The position numbers and the translations under genes are program-made. A stretch of 14,219 nucleotides of DNA from Candidatus Peregrinibacteria bacterium CG_4_10_14_0_2_um_filter_43_11 (GTDB lineage Bacteria; Patescibacteriota; Gracilibacteria; UM-FILTER-43-11): NCBI GenBank assembly GCA_002792495.1, contig PFOK01000126.1, positions 1 to 14,219 on the forward strand, given 5' to 3'. The notes below the pieces were generated by a model. It was not told the DNA's origin and searched no databases. It saw only the letters and a list, made by a program, of their open reading frames with translations. Shown in pieces: positions 1-6,590 of this stretch (the stretch's first letter is position 1; the number at the start of each line of letters is the position of its first letter).

Positions 1-106
1 TGGGGAAGAAATCCCTTTGCCCACTATTTCCTTCAAAATAGGCAGTGATGATATTGTGTCATTTTATTTTGATTTAGCTATATTCGTTTTTTCAGCTTTG
101 GCAAAA

Positions 107-134
107 GGATTTCTCACTACATTCGAAATGACGG
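107..134. repeat. Intergenic repeat of the GTCATTTCG...GAGAAATC type
   Basis: Between the window edge and the end of tyrS lies a stretch that, on the minus strand, reads CCGTCATTTCGAATG followed by TAGTGAGAAATCC. Its ends ATTTC and GAAAT are complementary. Short intergenic elements beginning GTCATT(T/C)(C/T)GA and ending GA(G/A)AATC are seen in many unrelated environmental bacteria. Membership is from memory of that pattern, not from a search. The rest of 1-202 shows no gene; an 8-bp palindrome ATCGCGAT lies at 141-148. Confidence 0.4.
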
Positions 135-202
135 GAGGATATCGCGATGAGATTCCGCACCTGTCTGCCCATGATGTGATCAACGTGCGAAATGATAATT
201 GC

Positions 203-1372
203 CTAAACGATTTTCGCAAACCGCCTTTTTCCCACCTGAACGATCATGTCTTTTTTAAGGTGAACAATCGTGTTGATGCCATCCACTTTTTCGCCATTGA
301 TTTTTACCCCGCCCTGTTCAAGAGCGCGACGCCCCTCGGATTTGGTTTCCACAAGTTTGCAGAGGATGAGTAAGTCGATGATCTCGCGATCGCCGTTGAG
401 AGAAAATTCCGGCATGTCATCGGGTACACCGCCCTTTGTGAACATGCGGACAAATTCTTCTTTGGCTTGATCGGCGGATTTGCTGTTGTGATACATGGTG
501 ATAATTTCACGCGCCAAACGGATTTTCGCGTCACGCGGGTTTCCCCCTTGCTTGATGTGCGTGTCCACTTCGTCGATTTCTTTCAACGGCACATCCGTGC
601 AAAGCAAAAAATATTTGATGATGAGTTCATCCGCCATAGACATCACTTTACCGAACATATCGCCGGGCTCATCAGTAATATTAATAGTATTGTTGTATGT
701 CTTGCTCATTTTTCGACCATCCAGCCCCTCGATCAATGGGGTGGTCATGACCCATTTCTCTTTGTCTTTGTAAGCTTTCATGAGTTTTCGCCCCGCAAGC
801 ATATTAAAGAGCTGGTCATTTCCGCCAATTTCCAAATCCACATCAAGCATCACCGAATCATACCCCTGCATGAGGGGATACATGAACTCATTGGGACTTA
901 AATCCTCCTCTCTTTTCATGCGCTCTTTAAACATATCCCGCTGCAGCATTTGCTGTACGGTAAAATGACTGGCGAGTTTCATGATCTCCGCGAATGTCAT
1001 CTTCTCAAGCCATTCATGGTTGTAAGCAATTTCGATTTTGCTGAAATCCAGAATTTTACCGGCCTGTTTTTTATAGGTCTGAAAATTGGCTTCCACCTGC
1101 TCTTTTGTCAAAGGCGCGCGCATGGCATCACGACCGGTTGGGTCGCCGATCATGGCTGTAAAACTGCCGATCAGGAAAATCACATGATGTCCGGCTTCCG
1201 CGAAAGCTTTTAATTTGCGTAGAGGAATACTGTGACCCAAATGGATTCGGGATCCGGTGGGATCAATGCCCATGTACAGACGTAATTTATCGCCTTTTTG
1301 CAATTTTTCCATCAGCCCCTTTTTGGGAACGATGTCTTGTACGCCACGTGTGAGTAATTCGTGAATATCCAT
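203..1372 (-). CDS. tyrS: Tyrosyl-tRNA synthetase
   Basis: Class I aminoacyl-tRNA synthetase that activates tyrosine with ATP and loads it onto tRNA-Tyr in the cytoplasm. The 389-residue protein has the expected order: a Rossmann catalytic core with the HIGH-type motif HLGH at residues 44-47 inside GIDPTGSRIHLGH, the tyrosine/tRNA pocket stretch YPLMQGYD at 165-172, GGND at 183-186, and the second signature KMSKT at 221-225 (the last residue is Thr instead of the usual Ser). The tail from about 325 fits an S4-type RNA-binding domain (SEGRRALEQGGVKINGEKV). The HLGH form and overall layout match the TyrRS group that includes many Gram-negative and CPR enzymes. Length is near normal. The start ATG follows an A/T-only leader with no Shine-Dalgarno. 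Stop is TAG. It is the last of three minus-strand genes and has a 122-bp spacer to nadK, so co-transcription is uncertain. Confidence 0.97.
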   Translation of the reverse strand: MDIHELLTRGVQDIVPKKGLMEKLQKGDKLRLYMGIDPTGSRIHLGHSIPLRKLKAFAEAGHHVIFLIGSFTAMIGDPTGRDAMRAPLTKEQVEANFQTYKKQAGKILDFSKIEIAYNHEWLEKMTFAEIMKLASHFTVQQMLQRDMFKERMKREEDLSPNEFMYPLMQGYDSVMLDVDLEIGGNDQLFNMLAGRKLMKAYKDKEKWVMTTPLIEGLDGRKMSKTYNNTINITDEPGDMFGKVMSMADELIIKYFLLCTDVPLKEIDEVDTHIKQGGNPRDAKIRLAREIITMYHNSKSADQAKEEFVRMFTKGGVPDDMPEFSLNGDREIIDLLILCKLVETKSEGRRALEQGGVKINGEKVDGINTIVHLKKDMIVQVGKRRFAKIV

Positions 1373-1477
1373 AGTTTATTATTTATTAATTTATTACGCT
1401 TTGCTTTTATTAATTTATTATTAAGATCATCAATTTCCCCTCAAGAATAAATCAATAAACCAATAAATAATAAACTA
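1372..1477. repeat. A/T-rich repeats in the tyrS-nadK spacer
   Basis: This spacer is almost only A and T, with a C/G-bearing island in the middle. Two exact copies of TTTATTAATTTATTA occur at 1382-1396 and 1406-1420 (24-bp offset). A 16-bp perfect inverted repeat pairs TAGTTTATTATTTATT at 1372-1387 with its complement at 1462-1477, which could form a weak hairpin over the tyrS leader. Low complexity alone could produce these, so function is uncertain. Confidence 0.5.
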
Positions 1478-1494
1478 ATAAGACAATAAATCAA

Positions 1495-2346
1495 TTATTT
1501 CTCTCCCCAATTCAATTTTTCACGCAGGGTGGAAAAGAAGCTTTCGTTGGGAAGACGGACGAACTGGATACTGCCGTCACGGGTAATGCGAATGTGATCT
1601 TTGTATTGCAGCGCTTTGCTTTCCTGCCCGTCGATAGTGAGATTGATGCGTTTGTAATCGGTTTCCACAACAATTTCGATCTGTTTGCTGTCGGGGATCA
1701 CAATTGGTTTTTGGGTAAAAGTATTGGCGCAAATGGGTGTGATGATGAACGCGTTCATCGAGGGGTAAACAATCGGCCCTCCGGCAGAAAGGGAATAGGC
1801 GGTTGACCCCGTCGGAGTGGCAATGATGAGACCATCCGCTTCGTAGGTGGTGAGCTTTCGGTCATTTACCCTGGTGCGTAAATGGATGAGACGAGCGAGC
1901 GTGGCCTGTGAAATCACCGCTTCGTTAAGGGCATGATATTTTTTGATGATTTTCCCCTTCCGTTCAATCTCCACGCGCAACATCGGACGTTCATCCACGG
2001 TAAAATGACCGACAAAAATTTTATCGAGCGTTTTGTTGATCTGGACAGGGGGAATTTCGGACATGAACCCGAGAGTTCCCATATTGATCCCGAAAATACG
2101 GGTGTTCAGCTTTTTAAGTCGTTGAACCACGCTAAGAATTGTGCCGTCCCCTCCCATCACAAGAATGAGGTCGACACCGGTTTTGCCACGAACATACTCT
2201 TTGTATTCTTTCAGTCCGATCTGTTCGGCAATTTGTTTTTCCACATAAACTTCTTTACCGACTTTGATCAAATAGCTGTAAACGCTTCTGAATATCTTTT
2301 CGTTGCCCTTGGCGTGACGTTTAGAAGTGATGGCGATTCTTTTCAT
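1495..2346 (-). CDS. nadK: NAD kinase
   Basis: Phosphorylates NAD to NADP in the cytoplasm using ATP or polyphosphate; it is the only route to NADP in most bacteria. The 283-residue protein shows the family hallmarks in order: GGDGT at 65-69 in the N-terminal domain (phosphate binding and catalytic Asp), GINMGTLGFMSE at 86-97, LNE at 140-142, and the NAD-site block YEADGLIIATPTGSTAYS from 168 to 185 followed by AGGP. The later segment that usually reads ICPHTL reads ICANTF here (205-210), so the common histidine is replaced by Asn. Length is typical. The start is fixed by the N-terminus MKRIAIT and by a promoter whose predicted transcript begins roughly 25 nt upstream. No Shine-Dalgarno is visible. 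Neighbours (tyrS downstream, a glycosyltransferase upstream) share the strand but are separated by repeat-bearing spacers. Confidence 0.96.
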   Translation of the reverse strand: MKRIAITSKRHAKGNEKIFRSVYSYLIKVGKEVYVEKQIAEQIGLKEYKEYVRGKTGVDLILVMGGDGTILSVVQRLKKLNTRIFGINMGTLGFMSEIPPVQINKTLDKIFVGHFTVDERPMLRVEIERKGKIIKKYHALNEAVISQATLARLIHLRTRVNDRKLTTYEADGLIIATPTGSTAYSLSAGGPIVYPSMNAFIITPICANTFTQKPIVIPDSKQIEIVVETDYKRINLTIDGQESKALQYKDHIRITRDGSIQFVRLPNESFFSTLREKLNWGEK

Positions 2347-2378
2347 TGGTTGAGATTAAGAATGTGAACTGCGAACGT

Positions 2379-2387
2379 ATTATACCA
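2379..2387 (-). promoter_or_regulatory. Extended -10 promoter of nadK
   Basis: On the minus strand the sequence is TGGTATAAT, a perfect extended -10 (TGN plus TATAAT). The -35 region 17 bp upstream (TTTCAT) is poor, as is usual for extended -10 promoters. The predicted transcript starts near 2372, giving a leader of about 25 nt with no Shine-Dalgarno. Confidence 0.65.
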
Positions 2388-2400
2388 ATAAAACAGTACC

Positions 2401-2451
2401 CATGAAATCAGTTGTCACTAGATCATTTGATCCTTGACCCCTGATTTCATG
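2401..2451. repeat. Inverted repeat between glycosyltransferase and nadK
   Basis: CATGAAATCAG at 2401-2411 is the exact reverse complement of CTGATTTCATG at 2441-2451. Inside the loop a second small hairpin, GATCA-TT-TGATC, sits at 2421-2432. The right arm covers the TGA stop of the glycosyltransferase. No T-tract follows, so it is not a classical intrinsic terminator. The arm sequence belongs to the TGATTTCATG family also seen at 3578-3690. Confidence 0.6.
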
Positions 2452-3565
2452 AATTTTGATTTAAAGCCTCAAGTATTTTCTGTGCTGTGCTTCCCCAGCT
2501 GAAGTTTTTGACTTGTTCAAACCCTTTTTGACGCAATTTCTTGCGGTATTCCTCGCTATCAAGAAGCTGAGTGATGCCGTCCGCAAGGTCGACCGGATCA
2601 TGAGGATCGGCGTAGTGAATGGCGTCCACTCCCAATTCGGGGATGGAAGTAACACGGGAAGCGAGTACGGGAACGCCGCATTGCATCGCTTCGAGGATAG
2701 GAAGGCCAAATCCTTCGTAAAATGATGGAAATAAAAAAATCTTGGCGCCCTGCATCAAGACCGCCAGATCCTGATCCGGGATGTATTCCAAAAACTTCAC
2801 ACGTCCGATCAGTTTAAGTGCTTTGATTTTTTGAAAGATTTTCTTGTAATACCACCCCTTCTTTCCCGCGATTACAAATCGGAAACGCTGTTGATTGAAC
2901 GGACTGATCATGCTGTAGGCGATGAGAGCGCCGACAATGTTTTTGCGTGGCTCCAGAGTGCCCGCCATCATCATGTAATCGGGATCGAGATTATAACGAC
3001 GCTGTACCTCGACCAGTTTATTGGCATCGAACTTGCGCGCGAACGCTTCACGCACACCGGCATAAACGACCATTGTTTTTTCGGCCAATTTGAGACGTGG
3101 ATAACGTTGAATTAAATCTTTTTTGGTGTATTGCGATACGGTAAAAATCCAATGGCTTTTTTTGGCCGCTTTTCTCAGGGTTATTCGTTCAATCCAAGTG
3201 GCTTTGCGCTGGTGTTTCGCGGGCGACTTGAAAGCGACCAGATCGTGAACCACCAACGCGACTTTCAGTTTTTTTGGATCATGTAAAAAGGGGATAATGT
3301 AACTTTCAGTGGCCACAAAAACATCGATTTTATTGCTCAGTAAAGAATGGTATACGCACCAGTGCCAAAAAAAACTCTTCCCCCACACCTTGACCACATG
3401 AACGTTAGGGAGGTGTTTGTAGGTATTCTCCCAATCGTTATTGGTGTAAAGATAATACTCGTTTACACGGTCATTATTTAAAATACTTTTGAGCACGTTT
3501 CCCGTCCAAATCCCCTTCCCCCCACGCGCACCATCCACCCCTCTGATGTCGAAAGCGATTTTCAT
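2447..3565 (-). CDS. GT4-family glycosyltransferase
   Basis: Retaining GT-B-fold glycosyltransferase (group 1, CAZy GT4), expected to move a sugar from a nucleotide donor onto a lipid-linked or surface glycan at the inner face of the membrane. The 372-residue protein has the two Rossmann-like halves: an N-terminal acceptor domain beginning MKIAFDIRGVDGARGGKGIW with the glycine-rich loop, HDL at 107-109, then the C-terminal donor domain starting at the linker GTLEPRKN (202-209). The donor-binding E-x7-E motif is complete: E284 GFGLPIL E292, preceded by FPSFYEGFG. Length is typical for the family. It ends in TGA. The donor and acceptor cannot be told from sequence; no other glycan genes flank it, so its pathway is open. 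The start ATG lacks a Shine-Dalgarno and is preceded by a 15-bp tandem repeat. Confidence 0.93.
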   Translation of the reverse strand: MKIAFDIRGVDGARGGKGIWTGNVLKSILNNDRVNEYYLYTNNDWENTYKHLPNVHVVKVWGKSFFWHWCVYHSLLSNKIDVFVATESYIIPFLHDPKKLKVALVVHDLVAFKSPAKHQRKATWIERITLRKAAKKSHWIFTVSQYTKKDLIQRYPRLKLAEKTMVVYAGVREAFARKFDANKLVEVQRRYNLDPDYMMMAGTLEPRKNIVGALIAYSMISPFNQQRFRFVIAGKKGWYYKKIFQKIKALKLIGRVKFLEYIPDQDLAVLMQGAKIFLFPSFYEGFGLPILEAMQCGVPVLASRVTSIPELGVDAIHYADPHDPVDLADGITQLLDSEEYRKKLRQKGFEQVKNFSWGSTAQKILEALNQNS

Positions 3566-3577
3566 GTCTCTATTAAA

Positions 3578-3619
3578 TCATGGAATCAGTATTCATGGAA
3601 TCAGTATTCATGGAATCAA
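3578..3619. repeat. 15-bp tandem repeat upstream of the glycosyltransferase
   Basis: The unit TCATGGAATCAGTAT occurs twice exactly (3578-3592, 3593-3607) and a third time in part (3608-3619). It lies 13 bp upstream of the glycosyltransferase start, on the template side of its leader. A related stretch, GTGACACGTGATTTCATGG at 3672-3690, closely matches the reverse complement of 2399-2417 (GTGACAACTGATTTCATGG). The repeat could be a regulator-binding array or a length-variable tract. Confidence 0.7.
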
Positions 3620-3727
3620 TGCACCCTGAGCACTGTAGCCGTGTAGCACTGCCCTAGTGATATTTGATTTCGTGACACGTGATTTCATGGTAGATTGGTA
3701 AGTAGAATTTCTTTATAAAAAATCATC

Positions 3728-4747
3728 ATGAAACTTTATCGGCTTAAACATACTTTTTTGCGCCTGAGCGCGGAAGAAAAAGTGATTGTCTTGGGGGGGA
3801 TCCTGATTCTCATCGGCATGTTTTTCCCCTGGTATTCAGTGGAATACCTTGTGGATCAAAAATTGATCACTCAAACGGGTTTCTCCGGAAACCTTGGCGT
3901 AATCGGTTTTGTTGTTTTTCTACTGACTCTCATGGCACTGCTTGTTGTGGTAGCGGAACACATGCGATTCCGATTGCCTAATTTTGGCTACAAAAAAGAA
4001 CAAGTTGTTTTATTTTTAACCGGAGAAAGCGCTTTTTTACTTTTGCTCACAGTCGCGATCTACATGAAAGACTCACTTGAATTCCCCGGCGCGCAATTGC
4101 GTTTTGGTCTTTATCTGGCATTGATCAGTGCTTTTTTTGCAACGTTCGCCGCGTTTTCTTTGCTTCAAAAACTACAAAAAAAGGAAGTGCATGCTTTTTT
4201 TGAGCATGATGAGAATGAGACCGAAGATCTCCCCACTGAAAAAAAAGAAGCATGCCGTCCCGCCGTCATTCTCACACGCCCTCACTCTATATCCATTGAA
4301 TTGGATCCTCCCGCAAATAAAAATGAGGAAGAAAATGATTTTGGGGACAACGTGGAAGAATTGGAGGAGGAAGATGAAATGGTAGAAGATGTGGAAATAC
4401 AACCGGCTCAATCGGAGAAAAAGGCGGTTCACGTGAGTGGAATGGGCTATAACCAAGCTTCTTATTTTTCAAAAGAGGCCGGCCTACCGGAGAAAAAAGC
4501 GAATGAGAAGGAAGATGAAGAGGTTGGAGCAATTGAGGAAATGGAAATCGATATTCCTGACGAAGAAGAGGTGATATTATCCGCATCAGCCAAAGACGAT
4601 GATAGTGAAATGAGCGAAGATGAAATACAAGAAGAGATGGAATTGGAGCATGAGGATGAAATAACCGAAGTAGACGAAGCGGACGAACCCCCCGAAGAGA
4701 AGACTACGAAAGTTAACCCGCCTTCCATGAATTTTTATGAAGACTGA
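3728..4747 (+). CDS. Four-helix membrane protein with long acidic tail
   Basis: I do not recognise a family. The 339-residue protein begins with a short basic, presumably cytoplasmic segment, then four hydrophobic helices at about 18-36, 57-78, 92-110 and 122-146, with an FPWYS segment (Phe-Pro-Trp-Tyr-Ser) at the end of the first. An even number of helices puts both termini on the same side, and the basic residues after helix 4 (KLQKKE) suggest that side is the cytoplasm. From about residue 157 to the end the chain is highly acidic and low in complexity, with runs such as EELEEEDEMVEDVE and stretches of mixed Glu/Lys, so it is probably disordered. A less acidic island (HVSGMGYNQASYFSKEAG) sits near 236-253, and the C-terminus is NPPSMNFYED. 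Start chosen at MKLYRLKH because the first helix needs this N-terminus; no Shine-Dalgarno. It is transcribed divergently from the glycosyltransferase. Confidence 0.85.
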   Translation: MKLYRLKHTFLRLSAEEKVIVLGGILILIGMFFPWYSVEYLVDQKLITQTGFSGNLGVIGFVVFLLTLMALLVVVAEHMRFRLPNFGYKKEQVVLFLTGESAFLLLLTVAIYMKDSLEFPGAQLRFGLYLALISAFFATFAAFSLLQKLQKKEVHAFFEHDENETEDLPTEKKEACRPAVILTRPHSISIELDPPANKNEEENDFGDNVEELEEEDEMVEDVEIQPAQSEKKAVHVSGMGYNQASYFSKEAGLPEKKANEKEDEEVGAIEEMEIDIPDEEEVILSASAKDDDSEMSEDEIQEEMELEHEDEITEVDEADEPPEEKTTKVNPPSMNFYED

Positions 4748-4797
4748 TCCTGATTTTTTCCATCTCCCCCTTGGATTAGCCTCATTTCAGTCAAAGA

Positions 4798-4825
4798 TTA
4801 TTTTAAGGTGACAGATTTAAAATAA
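4798..4825 (+). other. A/T-rich hairpin before the zinc-ribbon gene
   Basis: TTATTTTAA (4798-4806) and TTAAAATAA (4817-4825) form a perfect 9-bp stem with a 10-nt loop (GGTGACAGAT). It lies between the acidic-tail protein gene and the next gene. It may end the upstream transcript weakly or be an operator; there is no T-tract directly after it. Confidence 0.4.
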
Positions 4826-4877
4826 CATTGTAGTATTTAAAAAAATTACTTGTAATATCATTAATCATTGTTCTAAT

Positions 4878-5201
4878 ATGGCTTCTTATGATCAACAAAC
4901 GGGTGAGCCCACAGAGGTGAATAAAGATTACACCGCAATCATCCAGTCTGATGTCGAGGTGGATCAAAAGTTTATCGAAGATACGGGAATCCCGGCTAAA
5001 ATAGTTTACTATTGTGATGAGTGTAAGGCGTTGACACAGCCCAAACGCATCGGGAATAAATTCCGCTTCAGTTGTGCCAAATGCAAGAGTGATCGTGTCT
5101 CCTTCGGAACCGAAGCCGCTGTCGGCAACTACTATCGCATTCCCGGATTCAAATCCCGGGAAGACCCCAATAAAAAGGAACTGAGAATTCCAACAATATA
5201 A
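4878..5201 (+). CDS. Small zinc-ribbon protein
   Basis: A 107-residue soluble protein of unknown role. The visible feature is a four-cysteine zinc ribbon: C46-x2-C49 (YYCDEC) and C66-x2-C69 (FSCAKC), separated by 16 residues and built on beta-rich sequence (KFRFSCAKCKSDRVSFG). The N-terminal 45 residues are acidic and include IIQSDVEVDQKFIEDTGIPAKIV; the C-terminal part contains YYRIPGFKSREDPNKKELRIPTI. This rubredoxin-like/zinc-ribbon fold usually binds nucleic acid or a protein partner, but nothing in the sequence says which. The start ATG directly follows TTCTAAT with no Shine-Dalgarno. Only 37 bp separate it from the lipoprotein gene downstream, so the two may be co-transcribed, although a TATAAT at 5217-5222 could give the next gene its own promoter. 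Confidence 0.85.
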   Translation: MASYDQQTGEPTEVNKDYTAIIQSDVEVDQKFIEDTGIPAKIVYYCDECKALTQPKRIGNKFRFSCAKCKSDRVSFGTEAAVGNYYRIPGFKSREDPNKKELRIPTI

Positions 5202-5238
5202 AAACAAAACGGTAATTATAATCTAATGTCTCTTAGTT

Positions 5239-5847
5239 ATGAAAAAATTACTCTTTGTTTTTTTGGTTTTAGTCGTCCTTATCGCGGTTGCCGGTTGTAA
5301 TGCCCGCAAGAATACCGTACAGATTAAATTGGAAGATAAGCCCGTGAATACCACCTCTACGACCGTTATCACCCCTGTGGAGGAGGAGGGACAAACGGAA
5401 AAACCCCTGGCTATTAAAGTAACAAAGGCTTCCGACGAAGAAAAAGAAAACAGTGCGGTGTTGGCTGTCACTTCTGTTGAAGGAGGCGTGCTGGAAACAA
5501 ATGTCGGTTATCACATTGTTCGTGGAACGGTTCCTCAGGGAACTCAAGCGGTTAAAGTGAATGATTATACTTTGGTCAAATTTCTCCCCTGGCATAAAAC
5601 CTGGACTTATATTGCGTCAACATCCATCGGCACACTGAAAGAAGGTAAAAATAATTACACCGTTCTCGCACTCGATAAAGAAGGAGGCACAATTGATGAA
5701 ACCGGTTTTGAAATCACCTATACCCCCAGCGTTATTCCTCATCTTCCCGGAGTGGGAACTCCTCTTTTATTCACGCTGATCATGACATTCATTCTGAGCT
5801 TGGGTTGGTTTGTTTTACCTCTCCCATTCAAAAAAAAGAGGTTGTAG
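5239..5847 (+). CDS. Lipoprotein-like surface protein with Ig-like domain and C-terminal anchor
   Basis: A 202-residue exported protein. The N-terminus MKKLLFVFLVLVVLIAVAGC is a lipoprotein signal peptide with lipobox VAGC, so Cys20 would be lipidated after cleavage. Residues 21-70 are a polar, Thr/Glu-rich linker. About 75-162 look like one beta-sandwich (Ig-like) domain (TNVGYHIVRGTVPQGTQAVKVNDY ... LKEGKNNYTVLALD), a type common in surface proteins of CPR bacteria. The C-terminus has LPGVG at 169-173, a hydrophobic helix at about 174-195 and the basic tail KKKRL, which is the layout of a sortase-type sorting signal or a tail anchor, though LPGVG is not a canonical LPXTG. Carrying both a lipobox and a C-terminal anchor is odd. 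Function is not known; a role in envelope attachment is inference. A TATAAT at 5217-5222 lies 16 bp before the ATG; no Shine-Dalgarno. Confidence 0.85.
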   Translation: MKKLLFVFLVLVVLIAVAGCNARKNTVQIKLEDKPVNTTSTTVITPVEEEGQTEKPLAIKVTKASDEEKENSAVLAVTSVEGGVLETNVGYHIVRGTVPQGTQAVKVNDYTLVKFLPWHKTWTYIASTSIGTLKEGKNNYTVLALDKEGGTIDETGFEITYTPSVIPHLPGVGTPLLFTLIMTFILSLGWFVLPLPFKKKRL

Positions 5848-6028
5848 CACACCGTGAAAAGATAACTGTTTTTGAGTATTTTAAAGCATTGTGAAAAACG
5901 CTGAAATGAATGAATTTGAATGAATTTTTATTTATTAAAAAAACATGGTGATTGTATTTGTCTATCCATTTTATTTGGCTTTTTTAAGCTATTTTTATTA
6001 CATGATGGTTTGTTTTTTAGGTAATAAT

Positions 6029-6057
6029 TTGACTAGTGAACAAACGTTTACTAAAAT
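6029..6057 (+). promoter_or_regulatory. Sigma70-type promoter of the IVP element
   Basis: TTGACT (6029-6034, 5 of 6 to TTGACA), a 17-bp spacer, and TAAAAT (6052-6057, 5 of 6 to TATAAT). The predicted start is near 6064, so the whole left repeat array would be in the 5' leader of the IVP transcript. Confidence 0.6.
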
Positions 6058-6099
6058 GGTCTTGTTTTCCAAATTAATCTAACCTATTCCCAATCAACC

Positions 6100-6126
6100 T
6101 AATTATTCTAATTGCACTAATTGCCC
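6100..6126 (+). repeat. Left 9-nt repeat array (TAATTGNNC)
   Basis: Three consecutive 9-mers: TAATTATTC, TAATTGCAC, TAATTGCCC. They are followed by TAAAAAATGAC, which contains the IVP start codon at 6133, and are preceded by more degenerate units (AATCTAACC, AATCAACCT). The units are the reverse complement of those in the right array at 6555-6590. Confidence 0.85.
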
Positions 6127-6132
6127 TAAAAA

Positions 6133-6507
6133 ATGACTAATGTATTAACCCCCAAAGAACAGACTAAAATTTATGACCCGGAAGAAAGAACGGCTCGTTT
6201 TGGAGAAAATATTATTCTACTCTGCAAAAAAATACCTCAAAATCCAATCACACAAAGACTCATCCCTCAATTAATTGGTGCGGGGACCAGTGTCGGAGCA
6301 AATTACTGCGAAGCAGATGATGCGGAATCAAAAAAAGATTTTCGTCATAAAATCTGTATTTGCAAAAAAGAATCAAGGGAGTCTAAGCATTTCTTAAGAA
6401 TGATAAATGTCGCTGCTCCTGAGTTGCAGGAGGAAGCAAAAACCTTTTGGCAGGAAGCCAAAGAACTCAACCTGATATTTAATTCGATTTATTCTAGGCT
6501 TAAATAG
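6133..6507 (+). CDS. Four-helix-bundle protein (23S rRNA intervening-sequence / S23 family)
   Basis: A 124-residue protein of the IVP family (Pfam PF05635, TIGR02436). The sequence carries its hallmark stretch at 51-74, including GTSVGANYCEADDAESKKDF, preceded by the N-terminal YDPEERTARFGENI (14-27) and followed by KKESRESKHFLRMI. Family members form four-helix bundles that pentamerise. Close relatives are encoded inside intervening sequences of 23S rRNA in Leptospira and Coxiella, and the Avd accessory protein of diversity-generating retroelements is a homologue. The basic face is thought to bind nucleic acid, but the role of stand-alone copies is not settled. Here the gene is not in rRNA: it lies between a lipoprotein gene and recA and is bracketed by inverted 9-nt repeat arrays, with its start codon at the edge of the left array. 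No reverse transcriptase is present. Length is normal and the frame is intact. Confidence 0.93.
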   Translation: MTNVLTPKEQTKIYDPEERTARFGENIILLCKKIPQNPITQRLIPQLIGAGTSVGANYCEADDAESKKDFRHKICICKKESRESKHFLRMINVAAPELQEEAKTFWQEAKELNLIFNSIYSRLK

Positions 6508-6554
6508 AAATTTGTTGTTTTGAAATTTTTAAATTGGTGCTTGGTATTTTTTTA

Positions 6555-6590
6555 GGTCAATTAGGTTAATTATTGCAATTAGAGCAATTA
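6555..6590 (-). repeat. Right 9-nt repeat array (GNNCAATTA)
   Basis: Four consecutive 9-mers: GGTCAATTA, GGTTAATTA, TTGCAATTA, GAGCAATTA, then a looser GTAAAGTAATTA to 6602. Read on the minus strand they become TAATTGCTC, TAATTGCAA, TAATTAACC, TAATTGACC and then CTAAAAAAAT, the same order of motifs as the left array and its CTAAAAAAT end. The array stops 47 bp before recA. Confidence 0.85.

Larger units (their letters stand above)
5848..6132 (+). other. Spacer with promoter and left repeat array
   Basis: This 285-bp spacer holds no open frame of note. It contains short A/T-rich direct repeats (TGAATGAATTTGAATGAATTT near 5906), a good promoter at 6029-6057 and the left array of 9-nt units at 6100-6126. 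I see no tRNA or hairpin terminator after the lipoprotein gene. Confidence 0.6.

Noticed and set aside
17..373. Plus-strand open frame of 118 codons at the left end
   Set aside because: It overlaps the tyrS 3' end antisense, has no recognisable domain, and the tyrS frame is certain.
4803..5207. Minus-strand open frame of 134 codons
   Set aside because: It is the antisense shadow of the zinc-ribbon gene, whose Cys pairs and codon structure are convincing.
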